Notes: generated by a model from the sequence alone, not told the origin. Counted from the first letter of the stretch, positions 47,201 through 59,518 are shown. The stretch is DNA of 64,000 nucleotides from Sesamum alatum (GCA_034509735.1 JACGWO010000006.1:7269001-7333000), one strand, 5' to 3'. Numbers and translations are program-made.

Positions 47201-50200
47201 GCTTACATGTTCCAGAACTCTACAACCTTTGCTTTATTCTGCATAACACTGTTTGTTAAGGGATATAACCAATTACCACTAATTAAAAACCTTTTTCACA
47301 ATCTCTGTTCCCCAAATATATGTTATTGCTACTGGTTTCAGAGGAACAAAGACCTTATCGGAAATGTTTATACTGAAGTTAAACTCCAAGAGCCTTAACA
47401 GAAAAGGTTTAAGCTCATAGTGTTGCAAACACTAAATTGTAAACGAGAGGAACTTTGAATGATTTGCTGAGTACTATGTTGACCTAAGACTGGGAACTGT
47501 CTGTAATTCGCATAATTACACTACAGGAATACACTACCATTAAGAATTCCTCTTAGAATTTTGTTATACTTGTCTGTTATTTTCAGCCAAATAAAAAGGA
47601 AAATCATCATTACAATAAATAATGTTTGACGAAGAAGTTTTGATTTGAGAATTCCATATTACGAGTATATTGGCATATCAAACTTCGGCAATTTTCAATC
47701 CACATATTGCTGCTTTACACATTGGTACATAAAACATATATGAAGTTACTGAACAATGCTTACATTTAACTGATTCTATTTCTTTCTTCTGTGTTCTTTT
47801 ATTCAGAAATTTTTTTGGGCGAGAGCAAAGTCATTGAATATAAAAGAAGTTTCTTACTGATTGGGGCTTTCGCTCGCTAGAATGCAACAAGAAAACTAAT
47901 TCTTCATGCCAGATACAGGTGGCCCCAAAGGTGATGTCAATTTGTTTAAGGGGGAGAAAATTTCATGAAACCAGCACTAAGAAGAAAATAATCACTTCAA
48001 AGTAAGATATGCAATGACAACCGTAAATGTTTGGAAAGACTTCCAGACCTCTAATCACCCAAATTAAATACCACAAATATCAACAGTTCCACAATCAAAC
48101 ATCTTTCTCCCACTTTCCTGTTCATTGGAGGAAGCATATGATCACATGTCCACTAGGAGGAGAAGAAACAAAGTATAGCTTTTCGGTCCTTTCAACAAGG
48201 AGGACAATGAAAGGTTCTCTGTTTATCATATAAACTATCTTCACTTGGCAAACACAAAGAATATACTGAATTCGGGAAAGGCAAATCTCTTCAAAATTCA
48301 GTCTGCATCTTGAGTTTCTTCGTTTGCTATATTTACAAGTTAGCAAAAGGAAGTAATTTAAAATTCCAGTCATTGTTATTATGCTCTCTTGCTCTACTAT
48401 TTTCAGAATATGAATATACACGCATATACAAGTACCGAAATACATATAAAAAAATTACTACTTCACTTAAACTTTAAAGGATTGTCTGTTTACAGTTTCA
48501 TTTTCAGTTTTCAGTTTTTGAAACAGTAGTTAAAGTTAAAACATGTTTGTTTATACATATTCTCATTGGAAATATTCTTTTATCATTCTCATATCAATCA
48601 TTACTTTTTATATACATACATATATATAACACTTTTCTTATTGACTTCTCTCGACAGACAAGCTATAAGGGCATCCGGAAAGGCGCAATATATAACTTTA
48701 ATTGAGGGAAGATGACTATAGAAGAAATATGACAACCAATGAACTTCTCTACATAAATAGGCAAGAAAGGTAAATAGAAAGACGCTCCACAAACAAAATA
48801 ACAATAAAAGGCAAGGGATAATTGGCATGTAAGTGCCCCAATAGCAGGAATTATGATGATAAACTAATTAGCATGCAAGTGCTATATAGTGAGACTCACA
48901 ATTAGCAGCTAAGCTTGGGAAATTATGATCAATACACAAGTGCATGGATATGAAAAGATATACATACCAAGAACTGGAGAAGGAAAGGTATATGTGATTC
49001 ATAAGGCTGTAACATCTTATCCAATATTGCACCCGTCTATTGGGGAAAAAAAGAAAAGGTTAGATATCCTCCGAGCTAGCGATTAATTAGGAAAAGAACC
49101 TGCAACAGAGAATTTTTGCTTGGATAATCCAATGATGGATTGGCATGTAGCAAAAGAAAAAATATTGCGAGATACCTTAAGTATTGCATTGAGGAAAAGC
49201 CTTCCACTTAAATATCATAGAGAGAGGGAGAGAAACACACACACAAGCACAAAATGGCGATACCAATAAAATCATTAACCAAAAGAAATAGGAAGGAACG
49301 CCATATAACCCAATATTTTGTAGAATACAACTATCACACCAAAACTTTGGGATTAAATACAATGCTTCAACTGCTCAAATACATTCTAGCCCTTACTATT
49401 GACCATGCAATAAATTGAGAAAAGTTTTCAAAACAATAAAATTAGCAAATAATGTGAACTGCCAAAATAAGGAAGCTCAAGAAATGTTACCAGAAGAAGA
49501 TTTGCAGCACGAGAAACATCCTGGGGATAATAGCTGATCTGTATGTCAAGGTCTTCTATGGAAAAAATCGAAATGGTAATAAAGTGAAAGAAACAGAAAG
49601 GATAGTCAAAATCAGTAATTGCAGTAGTGTGAGAACTACACATATGAGGGTATGTATCACTTGAGTTTTACAGAAGTAAAATAATAAATAAGGCAATAGA
49701 CAATTGAAATAATAACATTGAGAAGACTAAATTAATGGTGATAAATATAGTATGAGCTAAAGCAGCATGAACAAACAAGTAGAAACAATATAGAAATAAA
49801 TATAAGGGATGATTACACCACCCTCCCCTGAGGTTTGGTGTAATTACATGTAGACCCCTATGTTTTGGGAAATTACATCTAGTACTCCTGACGTTTGTTT
49901 CCATCCACAAATAAATCCATCAATTAGTTGAAATTCATGGAATTTTCTGAGATCAGAAAAAGAATTGAATGAAATTCCACATTTACCTCCGATTGACTTA
50001 TTAATAACTTATTGCAAGTCAAACAAATCTCTTATGATCAAATTAGCCTTATAAGGGTAGTTTCGTCAGAAAATATTTTTTTACAGTAAGTCTGTAAGTG
50101 AGGTAAATATGGATTTTCATTCAACATTTTTGTTGATGTTGGCAAATCCGTTAATTTGAATAACAGATGGAAACAAACATCATGAGTACTAGGTGTAATT

Positions 50201-53200
50201 TTCTAACCATAGGAGGTCCATGTGTAATCACACCAAACCTCATAGGAGGGCGGTATAATTATTCCTAAACATAATGCAATAGAACACCGGCAGTGGCAAC
50301 AACAATATTCTCCCTATCATTCTTTCCGTAGTGCTTAATACTCTCATCCATTGAACAATACTACCACAAGTCTAATGTTTTTAACATTTCCCTATCATAG
50401 CACTAAAAAATTCAATGAAGCATTCACAGTAATCTGTGACCAGTGCATGAATCAATTAAAAGAAAAAAAAAAAAAAAAACATTACAAAGAAGTTGGCCAT
50501 GGAGTTCATACTACAGTAAACAAGATTATTTGAAATAAAAAGAAAAAATGTTAAGAAAGAAAAAACATTATCCCTTACCTACTCAATCAAGAAAAAGGAA
50601 TAAAAAGGAATGCAAACACTTATCTCAGAGATTGCAATATTGGACTGCAAAACGTAAAACAAAATCTATAATTCTCGGAGAAATATAAGCTTGCAAAATT
50701 TGGAAATGGGGGGCAAATTTCCAGAGCTCTAAGCTTCAGGAGCTAAAATCCATTTTAGCTTCACCAGTTTCATGCTAAGTTGTTTAAAATTTTAGAATCA
50801 CATTTATCTATAACATCATCTAAAGCAGGCCAGAGAATAAAAAATAATCAAGCGCCAACAAGAATAATCAAGCGCAAGGATACAAATAAATCTTCATAAA
50901 CAGCTCTTCCGAAGAATAATAGCCATAAAACTTCCTTGCCCGAACAAGTTCGCAACCATGCACATGCTGACGTTTTGAGCCAGCATTACCTTTAAGCTGT
51001 CAAAAGTCAGAACCAAAGTAATTAGGTTACGTTAGTGTGGTGTGCCATGAACAAGTCAAAAGTCAATCAAGAAGCAGTGAGATACCTTTAGAGCCTTCTC
51101 AAGGGCAAGAGATAAGGAATGTGTGCGCGAATCAACTGTTAAGTTACAAGAAAGGAATAAAGAAAGATTAGGTTCGAACTACCAGTGCAAAGCTGAATTA
51201 GTTCAACCATTTTTATAAAATAGCTATGCATTATGAGAATAGTCAAGCAGCACTATGACAATGACGATTCACAGGAGATCAAGCGTACCATGGAATTCAT
51301 AACAATGTCATTTGTGTCATAAAATTAATTATTTCTCCTAAGGAGTAGATAATGTACCTATATAATCATCAAATACTTAAATGGTTTGGAGATGGACTTC
51401 ACAAAAATAGAAAGCTTTACATTTTCAGGCAACGGAAAGCTCAAGTGGTAAATTTCCCTGCATATGCTGGATGCAAGTTGGATTAGAGACAGCGGTAGTG
51501 GAATGAGTTTTGACCAAACAGAAGAGTTGATCATCAAATAAAGAAAAATGGGTCGGATGTGTATCAATTATCACATGTTTCTAGGTCATGGCAGATGGCA
51601 ACTCCCTAGCCACTTCGACTCATGAGCAGAAAGTACTTTTTATATTAGCACATGACAAAGAATCAGAAACGCAACAACAATACAACTTAGGAGTATCTGT
51701 AGAACAGAAGAAATCATGTTCTAGCACCGTAGAGGTCCTCTCCTCTCGATATGCCAAATCTCTAGTTTTAGGAGGCCTTATGCTTGTTGTCAAGCACAAA
51801 GACAAGACAAGCACACCAGCTAAAGAGATACATGGCCCAATTAATTCGATTTTTAGCTGTTAGAAATATGTAGCATCTTCTGTAATATACATATCTGTAT
51901 ATGTATTCCTAGAAATAATGGTAACTTCTCTTGAGTTATTTTATTGGTGGCCCTTTTTTTCACATAATAAAAATGTAATTCTTACAAATTGACAAATTCA
52001 AATTACAGAATATCTTTTTAGATATCTAATCCTGAACTGAATGAGTGGATAAAAGCTTATTCACGATTATACTTCAACAATACAATTACACCTCAACAAT
52101 CTTTCCCTTAGTTTTAGTGATAAAAACAAAAAACAAATGTAAATTTCCCCTTATTAGCCACCAGTGGAAAGCAACTCCTTATTCTGAACTGCTATTGACC
52201 AACAAGTTACTATTTTAACCAATCTTGGGTCTTGACACATCAGAATTATAGAGAAGACTTCCGTTAACCAATTCTTAGCCTGCTGTGAGAAGCACATCCT
52301 ACCCACTAAAATTCTTGCTAAAAAGGGACTGCAAGCAGAAAGAATAAGACGAAAAAACTATCACCTGTTCTGCAAGTACTGAGAAAGGTGACCACAGATA
52401 TATAAACACAAGGATGATGCTTCTATACTACCAACAACAGTATCAGCTATTCAAAAAAAACAACAGTATCAGCCAAGAGATACCTTCATCATTTGTTATA
52501 GGGCCCAGACCAGAGCAGGGAACGTAAAGATAAGGTAAAACCTGCATACAACACAGGTAACTTAAGCTATAGTCCACTACCTGCAACCTTCCATCATAAA
52601 AAACAATCTAATCCATGAAACTAAAATGATATGGACAAACAATGCATAGTTTTAACAAATCCACTTACAGCTTTAGCCAACAGCCATGAATAACATCAAT
52701 CTAGAAGCAAAAACAGAAGAAGACGGAAAGAGTATTGTAATACGAAAATGCGAGAAGTTAATATTGTACTTTACTTTTCCAGTGCTAGCTCATGTTCCTT
52801 GCTCAGTATGTGAAACTATATATAGGACATCTTTTACTTGAATAAACTTTAGGGTTAATAGCATACACCCCCCCCCCCCAACGAGGGGTTTTTGCACTTT
52901 GTCCCAACCCTTTTTTTCTTAGACTCGACGACCCAACCTTTTAATTTTGTTGTACTTTGCACTTTGTGGAGAAATAATGGAACATTCCGTGACCATGAAC
53001 ACATCGGCTTAGGGTGATTAGGGTTAAGCCCTTAGGTAAAATTGTAATTTCACAATCCAATTTTTTCCCTATCCCTCCCTCCCTCCCTCTCTCGTTTTCA
53101 TCGGGTGTTGAGGAGGTCCTGGGAGAAAAACGGTGATGGCGGGACGGCGGCTCCGCGGCTGGGAAGATGGTGCCTGCAGAAATGTTGTGGTGGTTATCAG

Positions 53201-56200
53201 GCGTTTGTTGGGACGGTGGCGGGTTGTAAGAGGATTGTACTTCCTACAATTAGTGGGTTTTTGTGTTTCTTGTAGGGTTTCATTGTTCTCGATCTTTGTT
53301 CTTCCTACGACGGAGATTTGTTGTCACGTTGTTGGGTATGTATTTGTTGCCCCTTTTTTCTCTTTTGAAATTTGATGTGTTAATTTCGGTGAAATGATGA
53401 AAATTCTCATATGGTTTTTTTGTTTTCTTTGATATATAATTGATTTTTCAAATATCTTGCAATTTGGCTTTCTTGTTTTCTTTTCCTTTTCTCATATGTT
53501 TCAAAATCAAGAAGGATATAGGATGATAACTATTGAAGGTGGCTAGCAATGGCGGATTAAGAAGAAGACCTTCTTGGTTTTTGGGGTTTTGTTTTTCTTA
53601 AAATTGTGGTGAAATTACAACTTTACCCACCCTAAAATTGTGTGTGTTCACGCAGCTGGAATATTCCCTTTTTATTCCCCTGCAAGTGAAAAAAAAATGA
53701 CAAGGTACTACAAGATTGGGCGGTCGAGGGTAAAAAAAAAATGGTTGGCGGGCGAAGTGCAAAACCCTCAAACGTTGGGGGTGTCTGCTATTAACCTTAA
53801 ACTTTACAACGTTGAACCTATGTTGAGCACAGAAAGAGTGATACAAGGATCTTCAGCAATGACCCAGAAAATCTTTAAGAAAATGAGGAATGTTAAAATA
53901 AGATGCAAATTCAACAAAAGCAATGCTCTGAAGTCAACTCCTCAGTAATGGTTAAATAGGTAACATTATACAACCTTAAGAAATCCTCTCTAAGTAGAAT
54001 TAGGTGTAGCTGATGCGTTAGTCCAAATAGATCTTAATGTTTCCCAAGATTACTTACATCTACAATAATTGTTTTGAAAGAAAAAATAATCTCATACAGG
54101 AATCGTCCTTTACCAAAAATGGACTGTTATAATAATTAGAGAAGTGATAGTTAATTATTAATATCAAAAGTGGAACTTATGGGCATGGTGTTGCTCTTAT
54201 GTGAACTCAAATGAGAAAAAACTTAAGCACCATACTAAAGTCCCAACTGAAGTTTCAATATAAATATTTTTCAATTATCTAAGAAACAGATAATTGATTT
54301 TATCTTGAGGCAAAATCTTTGTCCATTTTCCTGTTTAACTAGTAAAAACTTCAATCTATACAGTGTGACACATTTTCAGTTTTAGTTTTCTGTGGAAAAT
54401 ATTTGTTTATGTTGTTATTTTCAGTTTTAGTTTTCTGTGGAAAATATTTGTTTTCAATTTTGTATAGGTTTTCATGTGAAATGAAAATATGTTTGGATTA
54501 GTTAATGAGATTGTGTTTTATATTGGACCGTAGTGTCAAATCAATATATTTCTAGTGAGAATATGTATAACCCAAACATGTTTTCACTTTAATTGTTGTT
54601 TAAAAACCTGAAAACTGGAAATGAAAACATAAACAAACAGGCTAAACCATGATTATGTTCCTCGCTTAGAAATGCCCTCCTGAAAACCACTCAAACCATG
54701 AAATCAGACCTTTTAAAGCCTACCTGTAACCTTTCCTCAATGCCCAACTCAAAAACTATGCCCTTTAATACAAGTAACAGAAATCACTTCCAGGCTTCAA
54801 ACACATGTTTTTTATATTATAGGAATCATTAGGTGAATATATGCCCGATGTAATTTGTGTAATAAGTACGTGTAACACTAAAGGGAGGAATAGTAAATGG
54901 AAATTCATGGAGCACTTCAACTCCTTTCTCAACCCCAACATGCTCTTCTGTTTCTCTCTCCTTACCACCGATGATGACAATACAGTCCAAGCTCTACTTC
55001 CTGCCTAAGCTTTGCCGGAAAAGCAATCCCAGCACAATGGAAGGCATGGCATATTTAATTCCAAAAGACTGCATGGCATACTTAATTCCGAAAATTGAAT
55101 ATCAGGAGTTATTTCAAAAATGCAATAAGAATTTATTAACATCTTCAGTCCTTTCCCAGGACCCCAACCTTGTTCCACATAAAACACGAACTGTAATGGT
55201 GAACCTCTTCTTAGGATTATAACTAGTAATAATAGATCGTATTGCTATTTTCCACATAAAAGGGCAACCTTCAGAATGGCCTTTCTCAGATATATCTCAT
55301 CCAAAGAAAAGGATCTGTAGATCTATAAACAGCAATACTTTCATCAGATTCTACAGAAACCTTATCAGATTAGAGTTTCTAGTAGGCCATCTGTCTTCTC
55401 CCTTCACTGAACTTCCTCTCATGAAATCTCAGGAGTTGAGCCCTAAGATACTGTAATCTCATCACATCAGAATACAAGAGTAGAATATAACCACTGCATC
55501 GATTCATGATTCAACTATTTCTAAAACAGCAGCTTCCTACTACTGATATTATGTAACCAAAACAAGTTTCCTCTCAACATCCCCTATTGTGATTGGCCAA
55601 AACATTAAACAACTGTATTTGGAGAATTCCTCCAGAAATTATCATAACTATCCAAGAAATCAAACCATCGGATACGATCAAGGCTGGTCAGGTGTCATCC
55701 CTAAAAGCATTCCATACTTCCACTTATGATTGTCATCATGCTGAAATCCCATCACAAGTACATTCCTGAATTTATTTCAGCTCGACATTGGGTTCCAGGA
55801 AAAAAAAAATGAGGGTCCTCACTCTCTCTCTATGATTTGAAAGGTGGCATGAATCTTAAGTGAAGGTTAAACAATGCATCATCCTTTACAAGATACTCTC
55901 TATTCCATATGCTGTCAATCTCTCTTCAGATGTTTCTCCACGGCAGAGTTCCAGATAGCAACTTATTCATATTCTAAATCTTTCTAACGAGGATACGAAG
56001 TAGACAGTACCCAATTGTACAACAGCAGAACAACAAAAAGAGCCAACAAGTGCGAAACCTGACTCCCTAAAACCTTTACAAGTAATAATTTGGTTCTCAC
56101 TAAAGAACCATCACAACAGTACCAGGTGCTGCTTCCGACCAGTATAACCAGAGACCACAAATCAGGAATTGGAGCTTCATGTCACATAACATGCTTCTGT

Positions 56201-57034
56201 ATCCCCTCAAAATCTCTCCAGAGACCCGAACATTCTTGTTTAGCTTTACCCTACAATATTAACACCTTTAATCTCCTTCAACTTCCTAATATATGTCAAT
56301 GCACGACAGATGAATAAAATATTAAACAAATCTTTTAACACGTGTACTTCCTTAAATGAGGATTACAGCTAAATTCTTGGTGTTGAATAGCAAATCAGAC
56401 ACTCTATCAAGAAACAGAGGACGTGGACAATTTTGAACTCCTAAATGCACTTTTCAAACTAGCTTTTCACTTACCTTCACCAAATTTCAAGTGCATACTG
56501 CAAACTTACGTGTAAACAGTATCTTATAAAAAATAAGAAAAAAAAAATTAAAACAAACAAACGCCGGTTTAAAGCAGAAAAAAAGGGCCATACATGATGA
56601 ACATGCAAACAAGTCTTCTGACCAGCCGGAGTCGAGCCGTAGATTCTTATCACTGGAACCTCGTTCACCTTCCCACCTGAACATAGTAATTTCGCACAAC
56701 CCAACCACTGAAATGTTCAGAAAGAAACAGACGCAAAAGGGACACAGCACCGAGAGGCAAAGTCCCTTCAAATCAAAAGAAGAAAAACTCTATTTTCATG
56801 AACTCCCCAGAAAACAGACGCAAAACAATTGGACACAGCACCGAGAGGCAAAGTCCCTTCAAATTAAAAGAAGAAAAACTCTATTTTCATGATTTCGGCA
56901 GAAAAGAAGTAAATACTGAAGAAAATTACCATGGAAAGAACTGTAAGAAACGTCAAAGCCAGGAATTGGCGGCGCCATGTAGTAGTCGATTGAAACTATT
57001 CGAACGCTAAATGCTTGGGGCTGCGAGTCCCCAT
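38227..57034 (-). CDS. REV3: DNA polymerase zeta catalytic subunit REV3
   Basis: Fifteen coding exons were placed with GT-AG borders and matching phase: (57034)-56930, 56676-56594, 52541-52484, 51135-51086, 50996-50884, 49533-49491, 49036-48968, 46983-46834, 46745-46574, 46485-46394, 46308-45940, 44989-41340, 41125-40822, 39823-39209 and 38400-38227. They give about 2015 residues against 1890 in Arabidopsis. REV3 is the B-family polymerase of translesion synthesis. N-terminal family blocks ([26 protein letters not shown]) are followed by a long divergent middle in exon 12. Palm motifs follow: DFQSLYPSM (motif A), [19 protein letters not shown] (motif B) and YGDTDS (motif C, split by intron 12). 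Two C-terminal cysteine modules come last: CILCG...CPNC, and CRHCG...CISLAC, which in this family binds an iron-sulfur cluster and the POLD2/POLD3 partners. The only nearby ATG (57034) is one base out of phase with the coding frame. Confidence 0.95.
45892..45905 (-). repeat. 14-G run in REV3 intron 11
   Basis: Fourteen consecutive C on the plus strand give G14 on the transcribed sense strand, 35 bases upstream of exon 11's donor-side boundary (45940). It is a low-complexity tract that is prone to sequencing error. Confidence 0.7.
49806..50265. mobile_element. MULE-like MITE in REV3 intron 5
   Basis: Inverted ends GGGATGATTACACCACCCTC and GAGGGCGGTATAATTATTCC extend about 100 bp, including ACGTTTGTTTCCATC opposite GATGGAAACAAACATCA. 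The flanks TAAATATAA (49797-49805) and TAAACATAA (50266-50274) form a 9-bp duplication with one mismatch. No coding capacity. Related to the decayed copy at 8407-8890. Confidence 0.8.
52852..53797. mobile_element. Mutator-like element in REV3 intron 2
   Basis: Inverted ends GGGTTAATAGCATACACCCC and GGGGGTGTCTGCTATTAACCT share further paired blocks (GTTTTTGCACTTTGTCCC opposite GGGCGAAGTGCAAAACCC). Identical 9-bp target duplications TAAACTTTA flank it at 52843-52851 and 53798-53806. The interior has a GC-rich stretch beginning ATGGCGGGACGGCGGCTCC (53136) with an 80-codon ORF lacking recognisable domains. It lies about 310 bases upstream of exon 3 in the transcript direction. Confidence 0.88.
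53133..53375 (+). other. Short GC-rich ORF inside the intronic MULE
   Basis: An 80-codon ORF starts [20 protein letters not shown]. It is arginine-rich at first, then hydrophobic. Its composition stands out from the AT-rich surroundings. It could be a captured exon piece or the remnant of the element's own leader. I recognise no protein family. Confidence 0.3.
56727..56892. repeat. 87-bp tandem duplication in REV3 intron 1
   Basis: ACAGACGCAAAA at 56727 recurs at 56814. The following ~75 bases (GACACAGCACCGAGAGGCAA, AGTCCCTTCAAAT, CTCTATTTTCATGA) are nearly identical. The two copies sit directly downstream of exon 1, inside the 253-bp intron 1. Confidence 0.85.
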
Positions 57035-57099
57035 TTTCGGTTCTTGAATATCGCTCTCTCTTCTTTCGCAAACCTTTTTAGTTAATTTCGACCATCTTC

Positions 57100-57145
57100 G
57101 TGTTGAATTTGGCGCCGAACAAAGATCGCGGTGGGGTTTATATAT
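57100..57145 (-). promoter_or_regulatory. REV3 core promoter: TATA box and E2F-type site
   Basis: The minus strand has TATATAAA at 57137-57144. About 30 bases downstream, near the expected transcription start, is TTTGGCGC (read on the plus strand, 57108-57115), which fits the E2F consensus TTTSSCGC. E2F sites are typical of plant DNA replication and repair genes expressed at the G1/S transition, so S-phase control of REV3 is a reasonable inference. Confidence 0.55.
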
Positions 57146-57586
57146 TTGACGGCAAAATAAAGAAAGCAAGCGTCCCGTGAAAGCTTTGAACAATGTCAGA
57201 ATTATATTTTAGTCCCTAAACAATACTATCTATTTAATTTCAATCCCTAAACAATCATTTACATTTGATTAGGGGTATTAAACAAAATCGCGGAGCCGCC
57301 CCAACCGATCGATCTAATCCAAACCACACTGCAATTAGCGTGTTAAGGATGGGTTGGATTGATCTTGGGCTAGTAAAAAAAAAAAAGATTGCATTTTAAC
57401 AATCTTGTTTTATATTTACGTAAACTGCATAGACTACGTTCGATAATAATAATAATAATAATAAGACGAATAAGACAATAATAATAATATACTATAATTC
57501 CTTATATGTTTATACAAATTTTTTGATAATACATAAACTAATATTCAAGACAATAATAACAATTGCGATACTTTTTATTGGTATCA
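57145..57586. other. Region upstream of REV3 with an (AAT)n microsatellite
   Basis: Beyond the promoter the sequence becomes AT-rich, with an AAT/AATA repeat at about 57445-57490. No gene is seen before the MULE at 57597. Confidence 0.6.
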
Positions 57587-57596
57587 TATAATATAT

Positions 57597-58827
57597 GGCA
57601 AATTGCAATTTACCTACATGTATTAACTAAAATTGGCAAATAGCCCCTTGTGAAAAAAGAAACATCAATTTACCCCCTCCAATGTTAAGAAAAGTAGCAA
57701 AATACCCCCTTCGTGTAGGAGGTGTGCTGCACGCGCCTTCAGTGCGATTTTGTTTTATTTTTTGCTATAAAACGACCGATATATCCTTAATCATAGACCG
57801 TTAGATCTTGTGTTTTATATATATATCAATGGTTCATATTTAATAAACAAATCAATGGTCTATATTTTTTCTGATTTAAATCAACGATTTATATTTGACA
57901 TACAAATCAATGGCCATCCATTTAGATCAGATCAATGGCTCAATTTTATTTATTTATTTTTTTTGCTACAAAAATAAATTCATAAATTAATAAACATAAA
58001 TTTATACAATATTAATATACAAAAAAATACATACACATATAGATATACCATATATACACACACAACATTAAAAAATAAATGAAGAAAAAGAAAAAAAAGG
58101 GGGGGGGGGAGGGGGGAGGGGCGCGGGCTCGAAGGGTGAGGCGGCAGAGGTGGAGACAAGGAGAGAGGCAGAGGCGGAGGCGGACGCCGATATGAGATTC
58201 TGGGGAAGCAAAGGAGCACAACACGATGGGAGAGAAGCGCAGAGGCAGGCGCAACGGTGGGGGAGGAGAAGAGCAAAGGCAACACAGGTGGGCGAGAGAA
58301 GGAGAGGCGAACCAGACGGGCGGAGGCGGAGTAGGTCGCGACTTGGGGGACGGGAATGGGTTCGGGCTTCGGCTCATGAGATTGCTGGGCTGAGGGGGAG
58401 GCGGCGATGGCGGGGATCTGTTGGGCTGTAGGGGCCGACGGCAGCGATGGAGGAGGGGGCGGCCGGCATGTGGGGGGTGGATTGGGCTAGCTATATATAT
58501 ATTATGCATATATATAATATAAAAATATAATTTTATAAATATTTATAATTATGTATTATATATATTTTTATAAAATATAATTATATATACAAAATTAAAT
58601 CTGGAGTGTCGATTTGTAAACATAAGATCTAACGGTCATAAAAAAAATACTCAAATAAAAAAATTTAAAAAAAAAGAAGAAGAAGTGGCGCGTGTGTTAC
58701 AAACACTCGCGTGACGGGGTATTTTGCTCAATTTTTGAAGTTTCGGGGAGGTAATTGGTGTTTTATTTTTCACAGGGGGCTATTTGCCATTTTTAGCTAA
58801 TAGAGGTAGGTAAGTTGCATTTTGCCC
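57597..58827. mobile_element. Mutator-like element with GC-rich interior (Pack-MULE candidate)
   Basis: Inverted ends start GGCAAATTGCAATTTACCTA and finish TAGGTAGGTAAGTTGC...TTTTGCCC. The arms pair over about 115 bp (GGCAAATAGCCCCTTGTGAA opposite CACAGGGGGCTATTTGCCAT). Identical 10-bp duplications TATAATATAT flank it (57587-57596 and 58828-58837), although their AT-only sequence weakens that evidence. The interior at 58098-58490 is abruptly GC- and purine-rich and open on both strands. No transposase is present, so it is non-autonomous. Confidence 0.8.
58150..58431 (+). other. GC-rich open segment inside the MULE
   Basis: A 93-codon plus-strand ORF (Arg/Glu/Ala-rich, starting METRREAEAEADADMRF) overlaps a 165-codon minus-strand ORF (Pro/Ser-rich, 58509-58012). 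Both look like products of biased composition. A captured genomic fragment is likely, a functional protein less so. I recognise no family. Confidence 0.3.
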
Positions 58828-58930
58828 TATAATATATATAAATATGTATATGAGATATATCAATTAATTAACAAATTTTGGTTATTGGTAATCTTTTATA
58901 TTTTTTATGCTATTGATAAATGTAAGAATT

Positions 58931-59271
58931 TGAAATAGATGATATCATTGTTTTGTTACATTATGTTTTCATAATCATCTTATTTTATTTCAAATGATGC
59001 TTGTTTAATATTTATGTATTATTATTGATCAATTTTCTTATGTAATTTTATTCGCTATAAGGACTTTATTCACAATCTTATTAATAAAAGAATTGGTAAG
59101 TTTTTTATATTTATTTGTATTCTTCTATAATAAATATATAACCATGTATAAGTATTTATTTGTACACATTGTGATTGATATCCCATATCACTAACAAAAA
59201 ATAGGTTTTTCGTTACGCTATAATAAATGACCACACGCTTTATAACCATGGTAAATTAATTTTATTAACAA
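58931..59271 (+). repeat. Left arm of a large inverted repeat
   Basis: The sequence from TGAAATAGATGATATCATTG (58931) to ATTAATTTTATTAAC (about 59271) reappears in reverse orientation at 63671-64000, with roughly 80% identity by eye. Shared blocks include CATAATCATCTTATTTTATT, TTTTTTATATTTATTTGTAT and the CACTA-like motif at 59189. The spacer between arms is 4.4 kb and contains the MULE 60081-63668. Confidence 0.8.
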
Positions 59272-59518
59272 TGGTCAAATAAAACCAATGTGAAAGTTTA
59301 AATTTTTACAACGGTTAATATGGCCAAACGTTTGCTATGGTTTTAGTTTTTTAGTCGTGACTAATGTTTTGACGTCACTTGTAAAAACAAAGGTTTATGA
59401 TTGTTGTGGATCCATGGTCAGTTTATATTCGCTACAATTTTTTTCTTTTGGTCATAGTAATTAACCATAGTGAAAAATCATATTTCTTCTATTGTATCTT
59501 TACATATTTGCCGATTAT

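Noticed and set aside
53640..53948. 102-codon ORF spanning the right end of the intronic MULE
   Set aside because: It crosses the element boundary and target duplication, includes poly-A runs, and lies in REV3 intron 2. No domain is recognised.
58012..58509. 165-codon Pro/Ser-rich ORF on the minus strand
   Set aside because: A product of biased GC-rich sequence, overlapping an equally long ORF on the other strand. Kept only as evidence for a captured fragment.
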